This document shows positions 7,872 to 17,303 of a DNA stretch of 64,000 bases, one piece after another. A model generated the notes under the pieces. That model worked only from the letters and a program-made list of their open reading frames with translations. It did not search any database and had not been told where the DNA came from. Positions within the stretch are counted from its first letter, which is position 1; the number at the start of each line of letters is the position of its first letter. Both the position numbers and the translations under genes were made by a program. The DNA comes from Hydrogenophaga crassostreae (lineage in GTDB: Bacteria; Pseudomonadota; Gammaproteobacteria; Burkholderiales; Burkholderiaceae_C), in the NCBI RefSeq assembly GCF_001761385.1, contig NZ_CP017476.1, forward strand, positions 1,725,501 through 1,789,500, read 5' to 3'.

Positions 7872-9734
7872 ATGGCCATCTTCAGTGAACATCCGATCCG
7901 CACGCTGGACGACCTGAAGCGGTTCGAATCCGAACGGACTCTGGAACAGCGTTTGACCGAACGCAGCGTGCTCGATGTGTTCATTGGCGCCGCCGCGCGC
8001 CAGCCCGAGCGCACAGCCATGACCATGTTGATGACCGGCGCGCCAGATGAACAACCCCGCCGCGTCAACTACGCCGAGCTGCTGGGCATGGTGCGGCGCT
8101 CGGCCAACCTGTTTCACAGCCTGGGCGGGCCGCGCCCCGGGGTGGCCTACATGCTGCCGAGCCTGATCGAAACCCACGCCACGCTGTGGGGCGCCGAGAC
8201 GGTGGGTTACGCGGTGCCGATCAATTTTCTGCTGCAGGTGGAACACATCGCGGCGCTGCTCGAAGCATCGGGTGCGCGCATTCTGGTGGCGCTGGGCCCG
8301 CACCCGGTGCTCGATATCTGGCAAAAGGCCCTGGCGGTGCGCGAGCGCGTACCGGGCCTGACGCTGGTTCGCGTGGCGCCCCCGACGGCGCCGGCCGAAC
8401 AGGGTGTGATCGATTTTCACGCGGCGATGGCGGCACAGCCGGAAGACCATCTGATCTTCGGCGAGCCCGGCAAGGACGACGACGTTGCGGCCTACTTTCA
8501 CACCGGCGGCACCACCGGCACACCCAAGCTGGTGGCCCACACCCACCGGGGGCAGCTGACCGCCGCATTCGGCGGCGCGGCGATTGGCGACTACCGCGCC
8601 GATGACGTGCTCACCGGTACCTTTCCCCTCTTTCACGTGGCGGGCACGATTGCCTGCGGCCTGGCGGCTTTCCTGGCCGGCATGGAGTTGCTGGTGATGT
8701 CGCCGGGCGGCCTGCGCACGCCGGCGATGGTGCAGGGTTTCTGGCGGCTGGTGGGGCAATACAAGGCCACGCTGGTGGGCGGTGTGCCGACCTCGATGGG
8801 GGCTGTGCTGGAGGTGCCGCTGGACGGGGCCGACATCAGCGCGGTGCGCGCGGGCATCACCGGCGCGGCCTTGCTGCCGCCCGCGGTGAGCGAGCGCTTT
8901 CGCCAGGTGACGGGATGCAACCTGTATGAGGTTTACGGCATGACCGAGGCTTCGGGCCTGATCGCTTACGACCCGTTTGCCGGCGCGGGCGCTGCGGGGT
9001 CGGTGGGCTGGGCGCTGCCCTACACGAAGGTGGAGGTGCGCCGGCTCGGGGCCGACGGGCAACTGGGCGAGGAGTGCGAAGCGGGTGAGGTGGGTGTGAT
9101 CAGCGTGCGCGGGGCGCATGTGTCGCCCGGCTACCGCAACCCGGCACACAACGCGGGCATCTTTGACAACGGCATGCTCAACACCGGTGACCTCGGCTAC
9201 ACCGACGAACAGGGTCGCCTCTACATCGCCGGGCGCAGCAAAGACCTGATCATTCGCAGCGGCCACAACATCGACCCGGTGATGATCGAAAACGCCATGG
9301 CCGAACACCCGGCGGTTGCCCTGGCCGCTGCCGTGGGCATGCCCGATGCGTATGCGGGCGAGCTGCCGGTGTGTTTCGTGACCCTGCGCCCCGGCGCAGA
9401 GGTGAGCGATGAAGAACTGCATGCCCATGCCCAGCAGCGCATCGGCGAGCGGCCCGCCTGGCCGAAACATTTCCACATCATCGAAGCCATTCCCGTGACG
9501 TCGGTGGGCAAGATCTTCAAGCCCGAGCTGCGCTGCGATGCTGCCGCGCGCCTGGTCGGTTCGGTGTTGCGCGAGCAGCATCAATTGCCCGACGCACAGG
9601 TGCAGGTCAGCGCCGGCGGGCCCAGGGGTTTGATCGTCACCGTGACTGTGCCGGTCACCGCCGAGGCCACGCTGCCCGCCATCACGAAGACGCTGGCGGC
9701 CTACCTCTTTGAGGCCCGCGTTGCGGTCGCCTGA
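7872..9734 (+). CDS. Acyl-CoA synthetase (AMP-forming), ANL superfamily
   Basis: 620-aa adenylate-forming ligase that would activate a fatty or aromatic acid to the CoA thioester. The P-loop-like motif YFHTGGTTGTPKLVAHTH is present. VYGMTEASGLIAYDP is the A5 region and LNTGDLGYTDEQGRLYIAGRSKDLI the A7/A8 hinge. The C-terminal SVGKIFKPELR carries the catalytic lysine. The closest general type is the FadD/caiC-like acyl-CoA synthetase with a C-terminal extension of about 60 aa. The ATG at 7872 is chosen because AGGAG ends 7 bases upstream. Substrate cannot be predicted from the sequence. Confidence 0.9.
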   Translation: MAIFSEHPIRTLDDLKRFESERTLEQRLTERSVLDVFIGAAARQPERTAMTMLMTGAPDEQPRRVNYAELLGMVRRSANLFHSLGGPRPGVAYMLPSLIETHATLWGAETVGYAVPINFLLQVEHIAALLEASGARILVALGPHPVLDIWQKALAVRERVPGLTLVRVAPPTAPAEQGVIDFHAAMAAQPEDHLIFGEPGKDDDVAAYFHTGGTTGTPKLVAHTHRGQLTAAFGGAAIGDYRADDVLTGTFPLFHVAGTIACGLAAFLAGMELLVMSPGGLRTPAMVQGFWRLVGQYKATLVGGVPTSMGAVLEVPLDGADISAVRAGITGAALLPPAVSERFRQVTGCNLYEVYGMTEASGLIAYDPFAGAGAAGSVGWALPYTKVEVRRLGADGQLGEECEAGEVGVISVRGAHVSPGYRNPAHNAGIFDNGMLNTGDLGYTDEQGRLYIAGRSKDLIIRSGHNIDPVMIENAMAEHPAVALAAAVGMPDAYAGELPVCFVTLRPGAEVSDEELHAHAQQRIGERPAWPKHFHIIEAIPVTSVGKIFKPELRCDAAARLVGSVLREQHQLPDAQVQVSAGGPRGLIVTVTVPVTAEATLPAITKTLAAYLFEARVAVA

Positions 9735-9808
9735 CCGTTGGACACCGCGCAGGGCCGGGCGGCAACGCACGGGCTTCTCAAGCCGGCATCCCGGCGGGGT
9801 GGCCGGCG

Positions 9809-11722
9809 CTACAGCGAGGGTCGGATGCGCAGGTCTGTTTCCGGGATGGCTTCAAAATCGATGTGTCGGTAGGCATCGCGCATCGAGGTGTTGAATGCCC
9901 GCATGGCGGCGATGCATTCTTTCAGCGCAGCGATTTGTTCGGGGGTGAGCACCGCTTTCTCGCCAGGGAGCACCCGATCCGCGCCGCCCTCGATGATCGC
10001 CAGATAGTCTTGTCCATGGGGATGGCCATCGCCCAGCGCCAGTTCGACGCCGAAGAAGCGTTTCTCCAGCATGCTGAGCGAGGTGGCAAAACGGATCCAG
10101 CGCTGGTCGTTCCACCCTTGAGACGGGCCTGGCTCATTTGGCGAGCCAACATAGCGATCGATCAGTTCCTGTGCGGCCTGTTTGCCTCTGGCCGCCACCT
10201 TTTCAATCGTGTCGGGTTCCATGTTGAGGTTCATGCCGCCATCCTTTTCCCCGAGCCGAACCCGAACCACCCGGTCGCGTACCCCGGGCATGCGCGACGA
10301 GGTGTTGTCGTTCCAGTTCTGCATGGTCGAAACGATCGCAGCGATGAACCCGCCCATGCGGGAGGCGCCCCCAGCCTTGCTGGCAAAACGGTCCCACCGT
10401 TCGCCGTAGCCCTTCATGTACTCCCTGGGCAGGTAGACCATGTTGTTGCGGGTGGATACCTTGGGCTCCAGCTGGACGCCAAAGGTGGGCCACAGCGGCA
10501 GCAAGCCATCAAACATGTGCACCGGAAAATTCGACGAAATGCCCCCGTCGGACAACATGCAGCGCTCAAACGTGCGGTCTGGCTGCTTCGGGTCGTAGTC
10601 GATGGCCCACAGTGGCACCGCCGAGAACAGAAGCGGAAAACTGAGGCTCATCCGGGCGGCCAGCAAGATCGGGAAGTCTCTGGCTTCAGGCAGTTCTTTC
10701 AAGCCCTTGGGCGCGCGCTCCGGCGGCGGATCGCTGCCCGGGCGGTCCGGGTCGGGCAAGTAGTCTTTCGAATGCGCCACCAGCCAGTTGTAGACCGGCT
10801 CGGGGAGAAGCGGCTCCAGCTCTTCCGGGAGGTAAAAAAGCCGGCAGGTCTCACCGGTCAGCGGAAAGATGAACGGGCGACCGGTCGACAGGTTGGTGGT
10901 GAACATGCGCAGGTCGATGCTGCGGATGGTGGTGTCGGGTGGGGGCTTCAACCAGGGTGGCGGAAAACCCTCCACGCTCCAGAGCTGCCCAAAGGTGAGG
11001 GGTGGGCCATCGACTGGCAGACCCGCGAGGTCTTGAATCTGACCATGGAGCCAGGGCGTCAGCGCTTCGGTTGGCGCCTGGGGTTGCCATGGCACAGGCA
11101 GCTTGGAAAGCCATGTTTCCGTCGCGGATGGCGGGCCTTGCATGCCGCTGCACATGCCGTACCAGTTTTTCGGCAGCTCTTTGAAAACGTCCCAGGCAAG
11201 GCCACAACCGATGAGCAGCATGGCGACGGCCACACCGGTCAGCCAACCCGCGTGCAACCCGTAAACAGCCCACACGTAAATCCCGACCACCACGGCTGCC
11301 AGGGTGGCCAGCCAATAGCCGAGCAGCAATCCGAAGACGACTGCGCCGATGCGATGCCAGGTGCCCTTGGCGTTGAGCGAGTTGGTCAGCACGCGGAACA
11401 GGCGGTGGCAACCGGGCGAAGGCTGAAAAAGGCTGAAGAGCTTTGTTTTCCCGCCTTCAGAGAGCTTCTCCCCCAATTCCGCGGGCAGGTCTTTCAGCGT
11501 CTCGAACGCAGCCGCGCTGCCGGTACGACGGCGGTCGAATTCTGCGGCCGCTGTGACTGCGGCGGCGATGGCACCTGCTGAGGTGCCGCCGATGTTTTTG
11601 AACCGGTAGTGCTGGGCCAGCTGGGCCACCAGCGGGGGGTAGACGATGCCGCTGGTGATGCCGCCCTTCATCACCAGGTCGCAATACCGGTCGGTTGGTG
11701 CGGTGTGGGAGCCTGGTTCCAT
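9809..11722 (-). CDS. Patatin-like phospholipase with internal membrane segments
   Basis: 637-aa lipid acyl hydrolase of the patatin type. The oxyanion region is DLVMKGGITSGIVYP at residues 15-29. The nucleophile elbow is GTSAG at 46-50 (Ser48), and the DGG motif with the catalytic Asp is at 392-394. Between them, roughly residues 124-175, lie two hydrophobic segments likely to span the membrane, so the patatin fold is interrupted by a membrane insertion. The start at 11722 is preceded by AGGAGG 8 bases upstream; an ATG seven codons earlier is less likely. Related large patatins are annotated in many proteobacteria; physiological substrate unknown. Confidence 0.85.
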   Translation of the reverse strand: MEPGSHTAPTDRYCDLVMKGGITSGIVYPPLVAQLAQHYRFKNIGGTSAGAIAAAVTAAAEFDRRRTGSAAAFETLKDLPAELGEKLSEGGKTKLFSLFQPSPGCHRLFRVLTNSLNAKGTWHRIGAVVFGLLLGYWLATLAAVVVGIYVWAVYGLHAGWLTGVAVAMLLIGCGLAWDVFKELPKNWYGMCSGMQGPPSATETWLSKLPVPWQPQAPTEALTPWLHGQIQDLAGLPVDGPPLTFGQLWSVEGFPPPWLKPPPDTTIRSIDLRMFTTNLSTGRPFIFPLTGETCRLFYLPEELEPLLPEPVYNWLVAHSKDYLPDPDRPGSDPPPERAPKGLKELPEARDFPILLAARMSLSFPLLFSAVPLWAIDYDPKQPDRTFERCMLSDGGISSNFPVHMFDGLLPLWPTFGVQLEPKVSTRNNMVYLPREYMKGYGERWDRFASKAGGASRMGGFIAAIVSTMQNWNDNTSSRMPGVRDRVVRVRLGEKDGGMNLNMEPDTIEKVAARGKQAAQELIDRYVGSPNEPGPSQGWNDQRWIRFATSLSMLEKRFFGVELALGDGHPHGQDYLAIIEGGADRVLPGEKAVLTPEQIAALKECIAAMRAFNTSMRDAYRHIDFEAIPETDLRIRPSL

Positions 11723-12057
11723 GCTGATGTCCTCCTGACGCATCGAAGAGGCCGCGTCTTGCCCGGTGCTTTTTCGTCAATGCGCAATGCATCGGGATGT
11801 GCCCAGGCGGGCCGCATACCGATCACGGGTCTTCAATTTGCACCGGAACGCTGTGGGTGTCAAACCGACGCACCCGCGCGCGGCAGGCCGTGGGCCGCAG
11901 CTGTGCATTCGGTGCGGCCCATGAAGGCATGGAGCCTGGCGCCCCGCCAGCAGCCCGTTTTCACGGCAACCGAACGCCGCGCGCCCGTCTGGCGCTTGAG
12001 CTGAACCGGGCGAAGCACCGCGAGGGGTGCCACCCTGGCGGCAGGGTCAGGTCGCCT
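11723..12057. other. 335-bp gap between patatin and fahA
   Basis: No supported gene. It holds the upstream region of the patatin gene and the downstream region of fahA, both on the minus strand. No clear terminator hairpin with a T-run was found. Confidence 0.4.
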
Positions 12058-13383
12058 TCACGCCCGAACGGCTGGCGCGGGCATCACCGTGGCGCTGCAC
12101 AGGCCAAAGCCGATGCGGCGGGCGTCTTCGCGTTCGCACATGCCGCGCAGGGTGAGCGTGTCGCCATCGGCCAGGAAGCTGCGGGTTTCGCCATTGGGCA
12201 GCGTGATCGGTTGCTTGCCGCCCTGGCTCAGTTCCAGCATCGAGCCAGCCTGATCGGGGCCTGACCCCGACAGCGTGCCCGAGCCGAACAGGTCGCCGGG
12301 CTGCAGGTTGCAGCCGCCCGAGCTGTGGTGGGCAATCAGTTGCGCTGGCGTCCAGTAGGCGGCCTCCTTGGCATTGCCGCGGGTCAGCCGCACGGCGGGC
12401 TGCCCGGCCTCACGCATGGTGGCGGTTTGCAGCCAGACTTCCAGGTTGATATCGAGTGCGCCGCGGGCGCGGTCTTCGGCACCGTTCAGATACGGCAACG
12501 GCTCGGGGTCGCCCGCGGGCCGCACGAGCGGTGCACGGAACGGCGCCAGCGCCTCCATCGTGACCACCCATGGCGACAGCGTGCTGCCGAAATTTTTTGA
12601 GAGAAAGGGGCCGAGTGGCTGGTATTCCCAGGGCTGGATGTCGCGCGCCGACCAGTCGTTGAACAGCGTCACGCCGAACAGGTGTTGTTCGGCCTGTTCG
12701 ATGTCAATGGGCTCGCCCAGCGCATTGCCGGGGCCGATCAAAAAGCCGAGTTCGAGCTCGTAGTCCAAACGCTGGCTGGGGCCGAACAGCGGTGTGTCGT
12801 CGCTGCCCTTGGTCTGGCCCAGCGGGCGGCGCACCGGGGTGCCGCTGACCACGATGGACGACGTGCGGCCATGGTAGCCAATAGGCACCCATTTGTAGTT
12901 GGGCAGCAGCGGGTTGTCGGGGCGAAACAGCTTGCCCACCGTGGTGGCGTGGTGAATGCCGGTGTAGAAATCGGTGTAGTCGCCGATGCGGGCGGGCAAT
13001 GTGTATTCGGCGCTGGCCTGCGCGCTCAGGCAGGGTTCCAGCAGCTTTTGCGCGGCCGCACCTTCGCGCAGCGCGCGCGACAGCGCCAGGCGCAGCGCCG
13101 ACCACGCCGCCGGGCCAAGGGCCATGAAGGCGTTGAGCGAATCTCCAGCGGCAGCCTGAACTGCGCGGGCCGCATCGCCGCTGAAAACGCCTCGTTCGGA
13201 GGCCGCGGCCAGATCGACAATCTGATCGCCGATGGCCACGCCGCACCGGAAGGGCTCGTTGCGACCGCGCCGCCGGAACACCCCCAGCGGCAGGTTCTGG
13301 ATGGGGAAGTCGGTATCGGCGGCGTTGGCCGAAACAACCCAGCTGCGCAGCGCAGGTGCGTGGGTTTCGTTCAGTGGGTTCAT
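12058..13383 (-). CDS. fahA: Fumarylacetoacetase
   Basis: Hydrolyses fumarylacetoacetate to fumarate and acetoacetate, the last step of homogentisate breakdown. 441 aa, full length for the family. Typical blocks are YTDFYTGIHHATTVGKLFRP, WVPIGYHGRTSSIVVSGTP, DYELELGFLIGPGN and NDWSARDIQPWEYQPLGPF. The metal-binding acidic residues of the FAH fold lie in these blocks. The ATG at 13383 is preferred because GAGAT lies about 8 bases upstream; an upstream ATG at 13428 would overlap hmgA. It directly follows hmgA in a four-gene unit. Confidence 0.95.
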   Translation of the reverse strand: MNPLNETHAPALRSWVVSANAADTDFPIQNLPLGVFRRRGRNEPFRCGVAIGDQIVDLAAASERGVFSGDAARAVQAAAGDSLNAFMALGPAAWSALRLALSRALREGAAAQKLLEPCLSAQASAEYTLPARIGDYTDFYTGIHHATTVGKLFRPDNPLLPNYKWVPIGYHGRTSSIVVSGTPVRRPLGQTKGSDDTPLFGPSQRLDYELELGFLIGPGNALGEPIDIEQAEQHLFGVTLFNDWSARDIQPWEYQPLGPFLSKNFGSTLSPWVVTMEALAPFRAPLVRPAGDPEPLPYLNGAEDRARGALDINLEVWLQTATMREAGQPAVRLTRGNAKEAAYWTPAQLIAHHSSGGCNLQPGDLFGSGTLSGSGPDQAGSMLELSQGGKQPITLPNGETRSFLADGDTLTLRGMCEREDARRIGFGLCSATVMPAPAVRA

Positions 13384-13417
13384 CGTCTGGATCTCGTTGT
13401 ATAGGGCTGGCTGGCGG

Positions 13418-14725
13418 CTACTGGGCATTCGGGTTGAAATGTTTCTTCAGACCATGCCAGCATTGGGCGTACTGGCGCTGCAACTGCGGTGACTCGAGCG
13501 CATGTTGCGTGGGGCGCAGTGGTTGGCGGGTTTCGAACATGAAGGCCATGGTGTCCTTCACGTGGTCGGGTTCCTCCGACGCCCGGTTCGAGGCTTTCTC
13601 GAAGGTTTCAGCGTCGGGACCGTGGCCGGTGAAGCTGTTGTGCAGGCTGGAGCCGCCGGGCGAAAAGCCTTCGGCCTTGGCGTCGTACACCCCGTGAATC
13701 AAGCCCATGAATTCGCTGGCGATGTTGCGGTGGAACCAGGGTGGTCGGAAGGTGTGCTGCATCGCCAGAACGCGCGGCGGGAAGATCACGAAATCGAGCG
13801 TGTCGACGCCGGGCACGGTGGATGGCGCCTGCAACACCAGGAAGATCGACGGATCGGGGTGGTCGAAGCTGATCGAGCCGATCGCATTGAAACGGCGCAG
13901 GTCGTACTTGCAGGGCACATGGTTGCCCGACCAGGCGACCACATCCAGTGGCGAGTGGTCCATGGCGGCGGCCCAGAGGTTGCCGGCGAACTTGGCGACC
14001 AGTTCGAAGTCGCCTTCGATGTCTTCATACCAGGCAACCGGCACCTCGAAGTGGCGCGCATGGGCCAGGCCGTTGGATCCGATCACGCCCATGTCGGGCA
14101 GGCGCAGGCCCTCACCGTAGTTCTCGCACACGTAGCCACTGGCGGTGCCGTCGGGCAGCTCCACCCGGAAACGGATGCCGCGCGGAATCAGCACCACCTC
14201 TTGAGGCTCGGCATCGAGCAGGCCGAATTCGGTGGCCACGCGCAGGCGCCCCTGCTGCGGCACGATCAGCATCTCGGCATCGGCGTTGTAGAACACGCGC
14301 CGTTCCATCGAACGGTTGGCGGCATAGAGGTGCACGCCGCAATCGGTGTTGCCGGCCATGGAGACCAGGCCTTGCACAAAGTCGGTCGGTTCGCCGGGCA
14401 GCGGCAAAGGGTTCCAGCGGAACTGGTCGGGCGGTGCGTCAACGCTGCTGAAATCGCTGACCAACAGGCCGTTGCTGATGCGCCTGAACGGCTGGTGCAT
14501 CGCGGAAGGCCGGATGCGGTAGAGCCACGAGCGGCGGTTCTGATGGCGCGGGGCGGTGAATGCGGTGCCTGACAGCTGTTCGGCGTAGAGGCCGTAGGGA
14601 CACTTCTGGGGGGAGTTCTGTTCCGTTGGCAGTGCGCCGGCCAGGGCTTCGCTGGTGTGTTCGTTGCCAAAGCCGCTGAGGTAGCGCAACGCTGGGCCGT
14701 CGGGGTTGTTTGGTGCTTGTTTCAT
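13418..14725 (-). CDS. hmgA: Homogentisate 1,2-dioxygenase
   Basis: Non-heme iron ring-cleavage enzyme converting homogentisate to maleylacetoacetate. 435 aa, standard length. It opens with YLSGFGNEHTSEAL and CPYGLYAEQLSGTAFTAPR, the signature start of HGO. The cupin core contains PPRVLAMQHTFRPPWFHRN and EFMGLIHGVYDAK, which supply the His/Glu iron ligands. AAGGAA lies about 8 bases before the ATG. No separate maleylacetoacetate isomerase gene is visible in the window; it may lie elsewhere. Confidence 0.96.
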   Translation of the reverse strand: MKQAPNNPDGPALRYLSGFGNEHTSEALAGALPTEQNSPQKCPYGLYAEQLSGTAFTAPRHQNRRSWLYRIRPSAMHQPFRRISNGLLVSDFSSVDAPPDQFRWNPLPLPGEPTDFVQGLVSMAGNTDCGVHLYAANRSMERRVFYNADAEMLIVPQQGRLRVATEFGLLDAEPQEVVLIPRGIRFRVELPDGTASGYVCENYGEGLRLPDMGVIGSNGLAHARHFEVPVAWYEDIEGDFELVAKFAGNLWAAAMDHSPLDVVAWSGNHVPCKYDLRRFNAIGSISFDHPDPSIFLVLQAPSTVPGVDTLDFVIFPPRVLAMQHTFRPPWFHRNIASEFMGLIHGVYDAKAEGFSPGGSSLHNSFTGHGPDAETFEKASNRASEEPDHVKDTMAFMFETRQPLRPTQHALESPQLQRQYAQCWHGLKKHFNPNAQ

Positions 14726-14882
14726 GGTCTCGGTTCCTTTGCATCCATCTCGATCTGTCAGCTGAATGGTATTGCAATGGCGCTGCCTGGCCGGAACTGT
14801 TCACCCAGCGCTGGGCAGGCCTTGCAGCGCAAGCGATCCATGCACGCCTATGGCGTCGCCGCCGGCCTTTGTCTCAGGGATC

Positions 14883-15077
14883 TCACAGGTCTTTCAGGGC
14901 GGCTTGCAGGTGCTGCTGGAACTGTTCGGGGTCGCCCAGGGCGTTGGCGTTGAGCAGCGCCAGTTTGACGAGAAACAGTTCGGTCTTCCCGGCGCCGACT
15001 TCGTCGATGGCGGTGGCCAGCGCGTCGTAGGCGGTTTCCAGGCCGGGAAGGCTCAGGGCTTTGTGGGTCGCGGTCAT
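14883..15077 (-). CDS. DUF2783 small protein, probable MhaB-type coupling protein
   Basis: 64-aa acidic helical protein with the DUF2783 pattern (GLETAYDALATAIDE, FLVKLALLNANALGDPEQFQQHL). In Pseudomonas putida the 3-hydroxyphenylacetate 6-hydroxylase needs a small partner, MhaB, next to the flavoprotein MhaA. Size, position immediately after the flavoprotein gene (10 bases between) and the homogentisate context fit that role here. AAGGAGAG is a strong ribosome binding site 5-6 bases from the ATG. The coupling function is inferred from context. Confidence 0.8.
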   Translation of the reverse strand: MTATHKALSLPGLETAYDALATAIDEVGAGKTELFLVKLALLNANALGDPEQFQQHLQAALKDL

Positions 15078-15087
15078 GGGTCTCTCC

Positions 15088-16779
15088 TTATTGGGGCAGG
15101 GCGGTGTTGAGGGCCGCCTGCAGGCGGTTCGCGTCGAGCGTCAGCCAGCGAGCGCAAACGTGCTGGTCGGGCCGCAGCAGGTAGCCTGCGCCGCTGGCCT
15201 GCACGCCGTAGCGGTGGCGGAAGTGGCCGTCGGCGTCGGCCAGGGTCAGGTCGGCGCCCGTCACCGGGTGGGCGGCGCCCACGGCCACCACACGCAGCGG
15301 AATGCCGCGTTGGCGGGTCGCGGCCACAACCGCTTGCAGTGGCTCGGGAATGGCGGCCGCTTCGGTGAAATAGAGCAGGTCGAAGGCGCCGCCAAGATGG
15401 TCGAGCAGGAAGTCATCGGCCGAGAGGCGGATGTTCTGCGGCGGTGCGCCGTGGGCGGGACCGGCGCGGAAAAGGGCGTTGTCGTCGCCGGCGCTGTTGA
15501 GCATCGACCCGGCATATTCGTGGGGGCGGGAGGTGCGCCAGTGGTAGAGCGGGCGCACGAAGGCCTGGCTGAGCGAGAGCGACAGGACGGCGTCGCGCAA
15601 CAGCCGGAAGCCGCGGCTGGGCGGGGCCATGAAACGGGTGCTCTTGCCTGCCTCGTCGATGATCTCGCGCGCTGCGCCCACACGCTCGGTGCTGTGGTTG
15701 GCCAGCAGCTTGGGGCCCGCCAGACCTTTGAGCAGGAAGGCCAGATGCCAGCCCAGCGACTGCGCATCTTGAAAAGCGGTGTTGGCGCCGCGCACGCCGA
15801 AGATCGGCAGCAGGTGGGCCGCGTCGCCGGTGAAGATCACGTTGCCGTGCACGTAGTCGGGCAGCGTCAGCGTGCGCGCCGAGTACACCGAGCTCCAGTC
15901 CATCTGCCACGGGGTACCTTCATGGCCGATCATTTTCAGCTGCGCGTTGATGCGCGTTTTCATGGACTCGGGTTGGAGCGCTTCTTCCGGCGTTTCGCCT
16001 TCGGGCAACTGGTAGTCCACGCGCCAGATGCCGTGGGGCTCGCGGTGCATGAGGATGGTGTTGCCGGGGTTCCATTCGGGGTCGAAATAGGCCAGCCGCT
16101 CGGTGGGCAGCGGCAGGTCGATCTTGATGTCGGCGATGACGAAAAAGCCTTCGTAAGAGGCGCCCTCCAGCTTCAGGTCGAGGGCGGTTCGAATGGGCGA
16201 TCTGCCACCGTCTGCGGCCACCAGCCAGTCGGCTTGCAGTGTGTACTCGCCTTCGGGCGTATCGACCTGCACCTCGGCGAAACCGTTTTTCTGCGTTACC
16301 TGTGTCACCTTGTTGCCCCAGCGGAAGTCGATCAGCGGGCTTGCGGCGCAGGCGTCAAACAGGTATTCCTCCATGAACTGCTGCTGCACGTTGATGATGG
16401 GGAAGAAACGGTCGTCTGCGTCGTGTGGCGCTTCCATGCGGAACACGCGCTGGCCGCGGTAGAAGGAGTTGCCAAAACGCCAGGGAAGACCGCCCTCGGT
16501 CATGCGGTCGGCCACGCCCACCTGCTGCAGGATTTCCATGGATCGCCGGGTGAAGCAGATCGCGCGGCTGCCCTGTGAAAACTGCAGCTCGGGCGTGAGC
16601 ACCACGCTGGCCACCCCATGGCGCGCCAGCTCCAGCGCGGTGACCATGCCAGCAGGGCCAGACCCGGCAATGACCACGGGCTGCTTCTGCTGCGCAGGGT
16701 TCGCCGACGGCAGCCAGGGCTGGAACACCTTGTAGCTGTAGTAGATGGAAGGGCGGGGGTCGGTGGTGGGCTGGTGCAT
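15088..16779 (-). CDS. FAD-dependent aromatic hydroxylase, probable 3-hydroxyphenylacetate 6-hydroxylase
   Basis: 563-aa class A flavoprotein monooxygenase of the PheA/TfdB/MhpA type. The N-terminal Rossmann motif is VIAGSGPAGMVTALELARHG. The DG motif region is WLVAADGGRSPIRT, and the GD motif is FTGDAAHLLPIFGVRGANTAFQDA. A thioredoxin-like C-terminal domain ends the protein, as in phenol hydroxylase relatives. Adjacent DUF2783, hmgA and fahA make homogentisate the likely product, so the substrate is probably 3-hydroxyphenylacetate as for MhaA. No strong Shine-Dalgarno precedes the ATG. The divergent MarR gene is the likely regulator. Confidence 0.85.
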   Translation of the reverse strand: MHQPTTDPRPSIYYSYKVFQPWLPSANPAQQKQPVVIAGSGPAGMVTALELARHGVASVVLTPELQFSQGSRAICFTRRSMEILQQVGVADRMTEGGLPWRFGNSFYRGQRVFRMEAPHDADDRFFPIINVQQQFMEEYLFDACAASPLIDFRWGNKVTQVTQKNGFAEVQVDTPEGEYTLQADWLVAADGGRSPIRTALDLKLEGASYEGFFVIADIKIDLPLPTERLAYFDPEWNPGNTILMHREPHGIWRVDYQLPEGETPEEALQPESMKTRINAQLKMIGHEGTPWQMDWSSVYSARTLTLPDYVHGNVIFTGDAAHLLPIFGVRGANTAFQDAQSLGWHLAFLLKGLAGPKLLANHSTERVGAAREIIDEAGKSTRFMAPPSRGFRLLRDAVLSLSLSQAFVRPLYHWRTSRPHEYAGSMLNSAGDDNALFRAGPAHGAPPQNIRLSADDFLLDHLGGAFDLLYFTEAAAIPEPLQAVVAATRQRGIPLRVVAVGAAHPVTGADLTLADADGHFRHRYGVQASGAGYLLRPDQHVCARWLTLDANRLQAALNTALPQ

Positions 16780-16883
16780 GGGGTGGGGCCTGTGGAACTC
16801 GCAAGCGGATGCGGCCGTGATCTGTCAGCCGGCGGAGCCTTGGCGCTCAGAAGCGAAGAGGGCGGTGACAGCCGCGGGTGGGC

Positions 16884-16906
16884 GACATGAACACCTGTTT
16901 CATGTC
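16884..16906. promoter_or_regulatory. Inverted repeat, possible operator
   Basis: Perfect 8-bp arms GACATGAA and TTCATGTC around a 7-base spacer, about 105 bp upstream of the flavoprotein start in the AT-richer divergent region. Candidate site for the adjacent MarR regulator. Confidence 0.4.
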
Positions 16907-16925
16907 GAAAATGAAGTCTAGTGGT

Positions 16926-16949
16926 ATTTGGTTGTGTTCGCAACTAAAT
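16926..16949. promoter_or_regulatory. Inverted repeat, possible MarR operator
   Basis: Arms ATTTGGTTG and CAACTAAAT match at 8 of 9 positions around a 6-base spacer. The length and spacing suit a MarR-family dimer. It lies between the divergent hydroxylase and marR genes. Confidence 0.45.
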
Positions 16950-17001
16950 TTGACGGGGTGACTGATTCTTCATGCACCTGGAAAATGTTCCTGTAAACCA
17001 G

Positions 17002-17018
17002 ATGTTTCCTTGAAACAT
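17002..17018. promoter_or_regulatory. Inverted repeat in the divergent promoter region
   Basis: Perfect 7-bp arms ATGTTTC and GAAACAT with a 3-base spacer. It could be an operator for the MarR protein or another regulator. Confidence 0.35.
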
Positions 17019-17062
17019 TCCGAAATTGAATGGGTGCAAGTCCCAAAAAATGATATTCTTCA

Positions 17063-17075
17063 AATCAAATTGATT
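17063..17075. promoter_or_regulatory. Inverted repeat near the marR side
   Basis: AATCAA and TTGATT flank a single base in an AT-rich tract, about 230 bp upstream of the marR start. One of four palindromes in the 524-bp divergent region 16780-17303, which otherwise holds no gene. Confidence 0.35.
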
Positions 17076-17303
17076 GTGTAAACATCTAATTTGGTCAGAG
17101 GTTGGCGCACCGACCACTTCGCCAGACCGTCACACCGCCATGAAACCATTCCCTGCTTTCTCGGCCGCTCAGGCACAGCGCTCACCGATCGGTGATCCTG
17201 GCGGCTGCGGTTCAACACGAAGGGCGGATTGCGTTGCAGCAGGCGGGCCCGCCGCCTGTTTCGGCAGGGGCGTGCCAACCAGGGCCGCGACAACCGGAGC
17301 CCC

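Noticed and set aside
7851..9770. 639-codon open frame opposite the acyl-CoA synthetase
   Set aside because: Antisense shadow with no recognisable sequence or ribosome binding site.
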